A stretch of 64,000 nt of DNA, taken from Pseudarthrobacter psychrotolerans (GTDB lineage Bacteria > Actinomycetota > Actinomycetes > Actinomycetales > Micrococcaceae). The position numbers and the translations under genes were made by a program. This document shows positions 16,353-24,156 of this stretch, in pieces. How positions within the stretch are numbered: position 1 is the stretch's first letter; the number at the start of each line of letters is the position of its first letter. The notes beneath the pieces were generated by a model. That model saw nothing but the letters and a program-made list of their open reading frames with translations, searched no databases and had not been told where the DNA came from. The stretch is from the NCBI RefSeq assembly GCF_009911795.1, contig NZ_CP047898.1, positions 3,658,001 to 3,722,000 of the forward strand. Direction: 5' to 3'.

Positions 16353-16555
16353 GTCGCGGCTGGTTGCCATTCTGACTGGGATCTTGTGACTCAGGAGTGT
16401 GCCGTATATGGTCCGCCGTCCCTTCGCCGGGCATTTTTGCGGTCGGGTCTTACGGGAATCGACAGACTCCTGAAACGCGGCGATCGCGATCCGGAAATTC
16501 GGGTGGGCTTGCGCCAGTGAAGGACCGGCTACCGGGCACTTGGTCGTAGCTTGCC

Positions 16556-16561
16556 TAGACT
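16556..16561 (+). promoter_or_regulatory. -10 element for a leaderless methyltransferase gene
   Basis: TAGACT lies seven bases before the ATG at 16569, and no ribosome site is present. Confidence 0.5.
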
Positions 16562-16568
16562 CAAACGC

Positions 16569-17162
16569 ATGATCAACGTTGTTAGCGATGCGTATTCGCG
16601 CAGGGCGGCGGAATACGTCGAACGCTTTGCTTCCATGGGGGCCGTGCACCCTTCAGATCGTCAACTGGTGGCGACTTGGGCGGATGGTATCGAGGGTGCA
16701 GTACTCGACGCTGGCTGCGGTCCGGGCCAATGGACGAACTTTCTCAATGAAGCCGGGATTCCTGCACTCGGAGTGGATCTGGTTCCCGAGTTCATCGAGC
16801 ACGCCCGCGTTGCCTATCCTGGCATTCCGTTCCGGACAGGCAGCCTCGATGCCCTCGATGTCAGCACCGGGACAGTTGGTGGAGTGCTCGCTTGGTACTC
16901 ACTGATCCACCATGAGCCAGACACGATCCGCATTCCTCTCTTGGAGTTCAGTCGAGTACTCAGCCCTGGTGGCGCCCTGCTGATCGGCTTCTTCGATGGT
17001 CACGTCGTCGAGAAGTTCGATCATGCGGTCGTCCCGGCATACCAGTGGCCGGTAAGTGATCTCTGCGACGAGCTGGTAGCCGCGGGCTTCGATGTGGTCG
17101 AGACGCACGCAAGGACAACCACCGGGCAGCGATCTCACGGGGCAATTCTCGCCCTCCGCTGA
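16569..17162 (+). CDS. Class I SAM-dependent methyltransferase
   Basis: A 197-residue methyltransferase. Motif I is VLDAGCGPGQWTNFL (about 45-60), the acidic end of strand 2 is LGVDLVPEFIEHAR, and motif IV falls around VLAWYSLIHHEPD. ATG 16569 is chosen over an upstream in-frame TTG because a -10 hexamer sits at 16556. The fold is that of small-molecule methyltransferases; the substrate is unknown. It is the first gene of the accessory block after nagB and ends just before a 20-base perfect palindrome. Confidence 0.82.
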   Translation: MINVVSDAYSRRAAEYVERFASMGAVHPSDRQLVATWADGIEGAVLDAGCGPGQWTNFLNEAGIPALGVDLVPEFIEHARVAYPGIPFRTGSLDALDVSTGTVGGVLAWYSLIHHEPDTIRIPLLEFSRVLSPGGALLIGFFDGHVVEKFDHAVVPAYQWPVSDLCDELVAAGFDVVETHARTTTGQRSHGAILALR

Positions 17163-17168
17163 GGTGCT

Positions 17169-17188
17169 CGGTGAGGGATCCCTCACCG
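17169..17188. promoter_or_regulatory. 20-base perfect palindrome between methyltransferase and YunG-like gene
   Basis: CGGTGAGGGATCCCTCACCG is fully self-complementary. It begins seven bases after the methyltransferase stop and ends 17 bases before the -10 hexamer TACGCT (17206-17211) of the next gene, so it overlaps that gene's -35 zone. It could be an operator or a terminator stem without a U tract. Confidence 0.5.
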
Positions 17189-17217
17189 TTCAGTAGGTCC
17201 CTTGGTACGCTGTCGCC

Positions 17218-17649
17218 ATGACTCATACGTTGCTCGACCTCGAGCGAGCATTCCGTCTGTCTTGGAGCGCAGATACGACCTGTCTCGACGCCAAGAGCCT
17301 CGCGAAGTGGCACCCCGACAATGCGGCACACGGCCAGTGCGGACCCACAGCTCTCATCGTTCAAGACCTGCTCGGCGGTGATCTCCTCATCGCAGACGTC
17401 AGCGGCGGCAACGAGGAGGACGAAGTCCATTACTGGAACCGGTTCCCCGGTGGCTTCGAGATCGACCTCACCCGAGAGCAATTCAGAAGTCACCGCATCA
17501 TCGGGGAGCCCCGCGTCGTCGTCCGACCCCCAGGAAGTCACTCAGCATGTCGGACGCGTGTGTTTTCGCTCGTCAGAGCTGTTCCGTCCATTGCGGTGGG
17601 CATGAGTTCTGGTATGCGCGCGTCGTCGTCACCTGTCAGCACCGAGTGA
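17218..17649 (+). CDS. YunG-family hypothetical protein
   Basis: A 143-residue protein whose first ~105 residues match the YunG-like family: LERAFRLSWSADT, W-H-P-D-N, HGQCGPTALIVQDLLGG, HYWNRFPGGFEIDLTREQF. The Cys after HGQ and the His before YWNR are conserved-looking and could form a catalytic pair, but no activity is established. The start is leaderless (TACGCT six bases before ATG). The last 35 residues (from about SHSACRT) look less family-like and an alternative frame ends sooner; a frameshift near 17530 is possible but not demonstrable. Confidence 0.6.
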   Translation: MTHTLLDLERAFRLSWSADTTCLDAKSLAKWHPDNAAHGQCGPTALIVQDLLGGDLLIADVSGGNEEDEVHYWNRFPGGFEIDLTREQFRSHRIIGEPRVVVRPPGSHSACRTRVFSLVRAVPSIAVGMSSGMRASSSPVSTE

Positions 17650-17686
17650 TCTTGGGGTCTGACCTGCAGCGGAACAGTGGTTGGCG

Positions 17687-18130
17687 CTAAGGATTCTGTC
17701 CCGGCGGCACGGTTCGGGGGTTGCTGGTTGGGAGGTGGCGGTAGGTGGACGCGCGGGAGACGCCGAGCGCCTTAGCGATCTGGGTGGGACTTTCGCCTTT
17801 GGCCTGTCTGGCCCGGGCGGCTGAGAGGGTGTCGGTATCCATGACTGTTGGGCGGCCGCCGGTGCGGCCTTGGGCCCGGGCGGCTGCGAGGCCGGCCATG
17901 GTTCGTTCGTGGATCATGTCGCGCTCGAGTTCGGCGAACGCAGCCATCATGACGAAGAAGAATTTCCCTTCTCCGGTCGGGTTGTAGGCCCCGGTGAGGG
18001 TGCCGGTGAGAATCCGCAGGCCGACTCCTTGGTCGTGGAGGCTATCGGCGATGGTGAGGACTTCTTTCAGCGTGTCCGGTTCCGGCAGCGGTTCCAGCCT
18101 GCTCCCTTCCCGGGGAAGCATGTAGCGCAA
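17687..18130 (-). pseudogene. Serine recombinase (resolvase/invertase) remnant lacking its catalytic N-terminus
   Basis: Residues 20-100 match the second half of the resolvase catalytic domain and its long E helix (LTGTLTGAYNPTGEGKFFF, AAFAELERDMIHERTMAGLA), followed by GRTGGRP and a helix-turn-helix (SPTQIAKALGVSRASTYRHL). The N-terminal ~65 residues with the nucleophilic Ser (YxRVS region) are missing and replaced by an unrelated MRYMLPREGSRLEP. The homology starts abruptly near 18075, just upstream of the phospholipase C gene, so this marks a deletion or recombination junction. Confidence 0.75.
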
Positions 18131-18218
18131 AGTTCACCCCGCCTATACCGGGCCTTCACCTGGCACTGGCACACTCCGTCGGGGGTCATCAGTTACACAA
18201 ATGCACTAGGAGCAGCTC

Positions 18219-20279
18219 ATGGCAGGTTTGGACCGCCGACGTTTTCTTCAGCTTTCGGCCGCTGGCGCCGCCGGCACCGCGATCTCGCAGATGCTTGGGG
18301 AGAGCATCGCCCGGGCTGCGGAGATCCCGGCCAACCGGGCCACGGGTTCGATCAAGGACGTCGAGCATGTTGTGATCTTCATGCAGGAGAACCGGGCCCT
18401 GGACCACTACTTCGGTACCCTGAAGGGCGTGCGCGGTTTCGCTGATCCGCACCCTGCGATCCTCCCGAGCGGGAAGGACGTGTGGCATCAGAACAACGGC
18501 AGCCGCGACGTCCTCCCATACCACCCTGACGCACCGGATCTGGGTATGCAGTTCATGGAGGACCTCGATCACTCGTGGAAGCTCACTCATGAGGCGTTCA
18601 ACAACGGTAAGTACGACCAGTGGCTTCCGGCGAAGTCTGAGGCGACCATGGCCTTCTACGGGCGCAAGGACATCCCGTTCCACTTCGCCCTCGCCGACGC
18701 CTTCACGGTCTGCGACCAGTACCATTGCTCCACCCTTGGCCCCACAGACCCGAACCGCTACTTCATGTTCGCCGGCGGCGACGACCCGGACGGCAAGGGC
18801 GGCGGCCCCGACCTGTGGAACGACGAGAAGGGCTACTGGTGGAGCACATACCCCGAGGAACTCGAAAAGGCCGGAGTCTCCTGGAAGATTTACCAGGACA
18901 TCGGCAACGGCCTCGATGCCAACGGCTACTGGGGCTGGACCAACGACGCATACATCGGGAACTACGGTGACAACTCGCTGCTGTATTTCAAGCAGTACCA
19001 GGACGCGAAACCCGGAAGCCCGTTGTATGAGAAGGCCCGCACCGGCACCAGCGCCAAGACCGGCGAGGACCTCTTCCGCGTCCTTCGGGAGGACGTGAAA
19101 TCGGGCAAGCTTCCGCAGGTGTCCTACATCGTAGCCCCGGAGGCCTACTCCGAGCACTCGAACTGGCCGCCGAACTTCGGCGCCTGGTATACGGCGAACA
19201 TCCTGGACATCCTCACCTCCAACCCCGAGGTGTGGAGCAAGACGGCAGTGCTGTTCATGTACGACGAGAACGACGGGTTCTTCGACCACATCGTCCCGCC
19301 CCACCCGAACACCCCGCAGATCCCGGGCGCGTCCACAGTCTCGACAGCCGGCGAGTGGTACGACGGCACCCCGACGTTCTACGGCAGCAACGACGTCCCG
19401 GGGCAATTCGGCCTAGGCGTGCGCGTACCGATGATTGTCCTCTCCCCGTGGAGCATGGGCGGCTGGGTCTGTTCCGAGACCTTCGACCACACCTCGATCA
19501 TCCGCTTCCTCGAGGCCCGCTTCGGCGTGGCCTCACCGAACATCACGCCGTGGCGCCGCGCTATCAGCGGCGACCTCACCAGCGCGTTCGACTTCACCGC
19601 GGCCGGCGGCGCGGCGCCAGCCATGCCGGACACCTCGGCATACAAGCCTGCTGACCACAACCGCCACCCGAACTACGTTCCGACGCCCCCGGCCACGAAC
19701 TCGATGCCCACACAGGAGAAGGGCACGCGTCCGTCCCGACCGCTCGGCTACGCCCTCGACCTCGAGACGAAGATCGACGCCGGCAAGCTCACCGCCCACT
19801 GGGCCAACCGGGGCACCCTCGGCGCCCACGTGCAGGTCCGCTCGAACCTGCTGCCGCAGGCCCCGTACTCATACACGATCGGGGCAACGGCCTCCCTCGA
19901 CGCGTCCTGGGCGCTCGGCGCCGAGTACGACGTGCACATGCACGGCCCGGCCGGCTGGTACCGGCGCCTTGCCGGCACGACGGCAGCCGCGGACCTCCGC
20001 GTCACGGTCACCGCCGACGGCAAATCGCCGCAAGCACAGTTCCGGATCGAGAACACCGGCCCCGCCGGCGTAGCCCTGACCCTCAAGGACGCCTACGGCG
20101 CCGGCTCCCAGACCCTCTCACTCACCCCTGGCCAGGGCAAGACCGTCGTCATCCCAACCCAGGGCGGCTGGTACGACCTGACCATCACCTCCGCAGCGGA
20201 CGCCAAGCTCATCCGCGTCCTGGCCGGCCGGCTCGAAAACGGCCGGCACCTCACGAGCGACCCCCAACTGGGCCGATGA
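18219..20279 (+). CDS. Phosphocholine-specific phospholipase C, Tat-exported
   Basis: A 686-residue non-haemolytic phospholipase C of the phosphoesterase family. The Tat signal is DRRRFLQLSAAGAAG (residues 5-19). Metal/active-site blocks: HVVIFMQENRALDHYFGTL (Asn is the nucleophile region in this fold), DQYHCSTLGPTDPNRYFMFA, APEAYSEHSNWPPNFG and MYDENDGFFDHIVPP. The C-terminal ~190 residues form two repeated beta domains of the PLC C-terminal type. It probably releases phosphocholine from lipids outside the cell. It starts behind AGGAGC. A second phosphoesterase follows 127 bases on; together they suggest phosphate scavenging, though no Pho box was recognised. Confidence 0.9.
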   Translation: MAGLDRRRFLQLSAAGAAGTAISQMLGESIARAAEIPANRATGSIKDVEHVVIFMQENRALDHYFGTLKGVRGFADPHPAILPSGKDVWHQNNGSRDVLPYHPDAPDLGMQFMEDLDHSWKLTHEAFNNGKYDQWLPAKSEATMAFYGRKDIPFHFALADAFTVCDQYHCSTLGPTDPNRYFMFAGGDDPDGKGGGPDLWNDEKGYWWSTYPEELEKAGVSWKIYQDIGNGLDANGYWGWTNDAYIGNYGDNSLLYFKQYQDAKPGSPLYEKARTGTSAKTGEDLFRVLREDVKSGKLPQVSYIVAPEAYSEHSNWPPNFGAWYTANILDILTSNPEVWSKTAVLFMYDENDGFFDHIVPPHPNTPQIPGASTVSTAGEWYDGTPTFYGSNDVPGQFGLGVRVPMIVLSPWSMGGWVCSETFDHTSIIRFLEARFGVASPNITPWRRAISGDLTSAFDFTAAGGAAPAMPDTSAYKPADHNRHPNYVPTPPATNSMPTQEKGTRPSRPLGYALDLETKIDAGKLTAHWANRGTLGAHVQVRSNLLPQAPYSYTIGATASLDASWALGAEYDVHMHGPAGWYRRLAGTTAAADLRVTVTADGKSPQAQFRIENTGPAGVALTLKDAYGAGSQTLSLTPGQGKTVVIPTQGGWYDLTITSAADAKLIRVLAGRLENGRHLTSDPQLGR

Positions 20280-20406
20280 CCGAACCAGCGTCGGCGCGAG
20301 GGCTGATAGCTGGCCTCCACTCTGCCGCCAACCGAACGTCACCTTTCTGCCCTACCAGAGAAACAGTCGCGCCCCCGTCCCGGGCGCAACCCGAAAGGAT
20401 TATTCA

Positions 20407-21606
20407 ATGCTCAGCATGCTGAAAAACCGGGCGGCAGGAGCGGCGGCGCTTGCTGCCACCATCGCCCTCACCGGATCCGCAGCCGTCGGCGCTGCTGCAC
20501 CCGCAGACGCTCAAACGACGTCCGGCGCTGTCACCCAGGCCAGCGGACAGGGGACGAACGGTCCTGACCACGTCTTCGTCATCATGATGGAGAACCACGG
20601 CTCCGACCAGGTCATCGGCAACACCGCCGACGCGCCCTACATCAATACCCTCGCCCAGCGCTACAACACAGCGGCGAACTACCACGGCGTCACCCACCCG
20701 AGCCTGCCCAACTACCTCGCAACCATCTCGGGAAGCTCCCAGGGCATCTGGGACGACTGCAAAGCCGGCGCAGATGTTAAGTGTGCCCCCGAAGAGTTTG
20801 TCCCCGGCTCCAGCGACCCGGAAGCCACAGGGCTCCTCACCCCGGCCCAGGTCGCCAACGCCTCATCCACGCCGCACATGTTCTCCGGCCAAACCATCGT
20901 GGACCAGCTCGAGAGCAAGGGCCTGAGCTGGAAGGCGTACATGGAGAACCTCCCAAGCACCGGCTCCCAGGTCGAATACGCGCCCACGATCGGCTCAACC
21001 ACGGTCAAACTGTACGCGCAGAAACACAACCCCTTCATGTACTTCTCGAACATCAACTACCCCGGCAGCCCGCGCCTGCAAAACATCGTGCCCCTGGAGA
21101 ACAACCTGAAGACCGACCTCGCCAGCGGCACCGTGCCGAACTTCGTCTGGATCAGCCCGAACCAGTGCCACGACATGCACGGGATCTCCCCGTCCGGGGC
21201 GGCCCTGATCGGCCTGCCCCAGTGCGGCTACCCGGACTCCGGCCTTGACCACGGCGCGATCCAGCTCGGTGACACCTACGTCAAGCAGACCGTCCAGCAG
21301 ATCATGGACTCCCCAACGTGGAAGACGACCAAGTCCAGCATCGTCCTGGCCTGGGACGAGAACGACTACTCCGGATCCACCGGTGGCCCGGGCAGCCCGG
21401 TCGGTCAGAACGGCGCCGTCCTCGGCGGCGGTCACGCCCCCATGATCGTCATCAACTCAGCGGAGGGCCCGCACAAGACAACCAACCAGCTGTCCGACCA
21501 CTACACCCTGCTCTCCACCATCGAGCACCTGTGGCACCTGGATTGCCTGGCCAACACCTGCTCACCGACCACATCAGGCATATTCGAGAAACTCTTCCGC
21601 CCCTGA
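20407..21606 (+). CDS. Secreted phosphoesterase (phospholipase C / acid phosphatase family)
   Basis: A 399-residue enzyme with a Sec signal peptide (cleavage around AAPADA, residues 32-37). The phosphoesterase domain shows HVFVIMMENHGSDQVIGN, GVTHPSLPNYLATISGSS, WISPNQCHDMHG, LAWDENDYSG and GGHAPMIVI, which are the metal-binding blocks of the family shared by phospholipase C and AcpA-type acid phosphatases. It starts behind GAAAGGA and ends before a strong hairpin. It is distinct from the upstream PLC, shorter and lacking the beta repeats. Confidence 0.87.
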   Translation: MLSMLKNRAAGAAALAATIALTGSAAVGAAAPADAQTTSGAVTQASGQGTNGPDHVFVIMMENHGSDQVIGNTADAPYINTLAQRYNTAANYHGVTHPSLPNYLATISGSSQGIWDDCKAGADVKCAPEEFVPGSSDPEATGLLTPAQVANASSTPHMFSGQTIVDQLESKGLSWKAYMENLPSTGSQVEYAPTIGSTTVKLYAQKHNPFMYFSNINYPGSPRLQNIVPLENNLKTDLASGTVPNFVWISPNQCHDMHGISPSGAALIGLPQCGYPDSGLDHGAIQLGDTYVKQTVQQIMDSPTWKTTKSSIVLAWDENDYSGSTGGPGSPVGQNGAVLGGGHAPMIVINSAEGPHKTTNQLSDHYTLLSTIEHLWHLDCLANTCSPTTSGIFEKLFRP

Positions 21607-21680
21607 CCCCGGGAGGGACCTCGGCGATTCCAGCGCCGGTACAAGGGCCTTGAAGCGACATTCAAGGAGTTCAAATATTG

Positions 21681-21715
21681 ACGGCCGGCCTGCACACCAC
21701 GTGCAGGCAGGCCGT
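21681..21715 (+). terminator. Hairpin after the phosphoesterase gene
   Basis: ACGGCCGGCCTGCAC pairs with GTGCAGGCAGGCCGT around a five-base loop with one mismatch. It lies 75 bases after the stop; no U run follows. Confidence 0.55.
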
Positions 21716-21808
21716 CCAGCTATCCGGTCAGGCCACCATCCCGCGTTGCTCGCGTCACCCTGTGCGCCCGTATGGTGATTTGAGACAGGGTTTAGGAGAA
21801 TCTGTTTC

Positions 21809-22099
21809 ATGTCTAGTCGTCGTAAATACAGCTCGGAGTTCAAGGCTGAGGCCATTGAGTTGGTGATTTCCTCGGGTCGTCCTGTTATTCAGGTCGCGGC
21901 CGATATTGGGGTCAATGAAGGGACGTTGGGGAATTGGGTGCGGGTCTGGAAGGAAGAGCATCCCGACGTGGGTGCCGATGAGCCGGGCCCTGTGGAGTGG
22001 GCGAAGTACAAGGCGCTGCAGGCCGAGAACGCCGAGCTGAAACGGGAAATCGAGTTCCTGGGAAAAGTCAGCGCCTTCTTCGCCGCGAAGCAACGATAG
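21809..22099 (+). CDS. IS3 transposase OrfA
   Basis: A 96-residue helix-turn-helix protein (RKYSSEFKAEAIELVI, then VAADIGVNEGTLGNWVRVW) with a C-terminal leucine zipper-like helix (LQAENAELKREIEFL). It binds the IS ends. The reading frame overlaps OrfB; the heptamer GGGAAAA at 22060-22066 is in the X-XXY-YYZ register, so some ribosomes should slip -1 and make the OrfAB fusion transposase. OrfA alone usually acts as a regulator. Confidence 0.9.
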   Translation: MSSRRKYSSEFKAEAIELVISSGRPVIQVAADIGVNEGTLGNWVRVWKEEHPDVGADEPGPVEWAKYKALQAENAELKREIEFLGKVSAFFAAKQR

Positions 22100-23013
22100 A
22101 CGACTACTACGCGTTTATCTGGCAGGAGAAGGCCTACTACAAGATCGACTGGATGTGCCAGCAGTTGAAGGTCCCCAGGTCCTCGTATTACCGATGGACG
22201 TTGCCGAAGGGCCCGACCCCGACACAGGTCCGCCACAACAAGCTGACCGTGGAGGTGGAGCGCGTGTTTGGGCGCGAGAAGGGCATGGCCGGGCGGGACC
22301 AGATCACCACGATCCTGGGCCATGAGGGCGGCGTCGCGGTGGCGCCGGGCACGGTGGGTTCCATCATGAAGAAGCAGGGGCTGCGGGCGGTGCGGATGCG
22401 TGCGTGGAAGAAGACCACGGTCGTTGACCCGGCGGCCAGGACCGGGCATATCCGCAACCATATGCAGGACGGTGAGGGCAACCGTGATTTCACCGCCACC
22501 GTGCCGGGAACCCGGATGGTCGGGGACATTACCTACCTGCAAACGGGTTCCGGATGGCTGTACCTGGCCACCGTGATCGATCTGGCGACCCGGATGGTTG
22601 TGGGCTGGTCGATGGCCTCCCATATGCGTACGTCGTTGATCATTGACGCGCTGACCATGGCACGTGACCATGGCCGGCTTCACTCCGGCGGGGCGGTCTT
22701 TCACAGCGACCGTGGCTCGCAGTACACCTCTGCCGGGTTCCAGGGCTGGTGCGCGGCGAACAGCGTTACCCAGTCCATGGGCGTGGTCGGTGTGTGCTGG
22801 GACAACGCGGTGGCCGAGTCGTTCTTCTCGCACCTGAAGACCGAGATGTACCACCACCACGATTTCCCCAATCACATGGCAGCCAGGACCGCTGTGATGG
22901 AATACATCGAATCCTGGTACAACCGGCGCCGGCCCCATGCCAACAACCTGGGCCTGCCCCCGGCACGCGCCCTGGCCGAATACCAAAACAAGATCCACCA
23001 GATAGCAGCGTAA
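22066..23013 (+). CDS. IS3 transposase OrfB (DDE integrase domain), expressed by -1 frameshift
   Basis: The frame entered after slippage encodes about 315 residues: an HTH_21 segment (YYKIDWMCQQLKVPRSSYYR) and an rve integrase core. The DDE triad is visible: Asp in MVGDITYL, Asp in HSDRGSQYTS and Glu in NAVAESFFSHLKTE, followed by YNRRRPH. No internal start has a good ribosome site, so the OrfAB fusion is the likely product. Complete, with no internal stop. Confidence 0.9.
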   Translation, partial: SQRLLRREATIDDYYAFIWQEKAYYKIDWMCQQLKVPRSSYYRWTLPKGPTPTQVRHNKLTVEVERVFGREKGMAGRDQITTILGHEGGVAVAPGTVGSIMKKQGLRAVRMRAWKKTTVVDPAARTGHIRNHMQDGEGNRDFTATVPGTRMVGDITYLQTGSGWLYLATVIDLATRMVVGWSMASHMRTSLIIDALTMARDHGRLHSGGAVFHSDRGSQYTSAGFQGWCAANSVTQSMGVVGVCWDNAVAESFFSHLKTEMYHHHDFPNHMAARTAVMEYIESWYNRRRPHANNLGLPPARALAEYQNKIHQIAA

Positions 23014-23055
23014 GAAGAAAATCAATCAAACTGTCTCAAAAACTTGACGGGCGCA

Positions 23056-23478
23056 CTGGCCGCCGGCAACAGTTCCCCGACGGTTCAAGCCGGAATGAAG
23101 GCCCCGGCTGGCTTAACTATGAACGCTCGGCTCGACTGCGTCCGCCGCGCACAGTTCTGCGCAGACACGGATGGGCCTGCCTGGGAGCGATCGGCATCCT
23201 CGTCAGGAACGCCAGTACCGGAGCCCAGGGTGGCACCGGCGCCCCCGACGTGAGTGTCTGAATAACGGTGGATCCGGAGATTGGCCGGACACGCGCCCGA
23301 AGCTACGGGTATTCGAACACGACCTTGCCCTTCGCCAGGTGGTGCCACCCAGCCTTTCACGCATCCAGGACGAGATAAGCAGCAACGCCCTAGAAACGAG
23401 TGCCCGGTAGACGATCCCCAAACGGAATGGGAGGTGTCGTGTATACCGCTGGACGTTTGTTGGCGGCAGCTCAGGGTC
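23056..23478. other. Intergenic stretch without recognisable gene
   Basis: Between the IS3 element and the acetyltransferase. Short open frames exist on both strands but none has family-like sequence or a convincing start. It may be debris of a gene interrupted by the IS. Confidence 0.5.
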
Positions 23479-24021
23479 TTATTCGTGAAGGACAACTTGG
23501 TATAGGTTGTGGTCTTGCCATTTCCCGGCAATTTTCAAGTACCGCGGAGCCATCCCGATCTGCCGGAATCCCGCCTTCCACAGAACCCGTTGCGAACCAG
23601 CATTGTGGAGGAGAGTACTCGCCTCTATGCGGTGCAGCCCAAGTACGTCATGTGCCGTTTCGACGATTATCTGGACGGCAGCGGATGCCAGACCACGGCC
23701 CGCGTAAGCGCCATCCACCCAGTAACCTAGACCTGCACTTTGGAACGGTCCACGCACGATGCCGGCCAAGTTGAATCTGCCGACAAGGGCGTCGCCAGCA
23801 AATAACCCAAAAGGGAGCCCTTCCCCGGCATCAGCCGCAACAAGGCGACTCGCAATATCCGCAGCCTGCCATTTCTCGGTGTAGTACTCCTCGGGACGCA
23901 CCGGCTCCCAGGAAGAAAGGTATGCACGGTTGCGCACATACGCAGCTGCCAGCGCTGACGCATCACTCGAGCGCAATGTGCGCATACTGACATTTTCACT
24001 GAGCTGACGCGGTTTAAACAC
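23479..24021 (-). CDS. GNAT acetyltransferase, RimJ/RimL type
   Basis: A 180-residue GNAT-fold protein. The acetyl-CoA-binding motif A is GLGYWVDGAYAGRGLASAA (about 97-115), followed by LGLHRIEASTLLHNAGSQRV and LWKAGFRQIGMAPRYLKIAG, the typical motif B region of RimJ/RimL N-terminal acetyltransferases. The N-terminus FKPRQLSENVSMRTLRSSDA is also typical. The substrate may be a ribosomal protein N-terminus or a small molecule. It lies alone between two IS elements, so its transcription is independent. Confidence 0.85.
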   Translation of the reverse strand: MFKPRQLSENVSMRTLRSSDASALAAAYVRNRAYLSSWEPVRPEEYYTEKWQAADIASRLVAADAGEGLPFGLFAGDALVGRFNLAGIVRGPFQSAGLGYWVDGAYAGRGLASAAVQIIVETAHDVLGLHRIEASTLLHNAGSQRVLWKAGFRQIGMAPRYLKIAGKWQDHNLYQVVLHE

Positions 24022-24156
24022 CAGTCAACTGTACTCGCGGCCTACCCTCAAATGACGTCCCGGTTAGCGTTCGCCATCCATGTCACCTTCCCCACGCAGA
24101 ACTGGCCATAGCTTCCATATCAAGCGGCAGGCAACAGCGTGTGGGACTATCTCATA

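Larger units (their letters stand above)
21763..23055 (+). mobile_element. IS3-family insertion sequence, 1293 bp, with 3-bp target duplication
   Basis: The ends are inverted repeats of about 26 bases sharing TGCGCCCGT at the tips and TTTGAGACAG at the inner part. CTG is duplicated at 21760-21762 and 23056-23058, the 3-bp duplication usual for IS3. Inside are orfA and orfB joined by a -1 slippery site. The element looks intact and recent. Joining the flanks does not restore a recognisable gene. Confidence 0.85.

Noticed and set aside
17530-17649. Frameshift near the 3' end of the YunG-like gene
   Set aside because: The tail looks atypical but neither alternative frame is clearly better, so no break can be claimed.
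23203-23421. Short minus-strand frame beside the IS3 element
   Set aside because: Arg/Ser-rich translation without a start signal; more likely remnant or noise.
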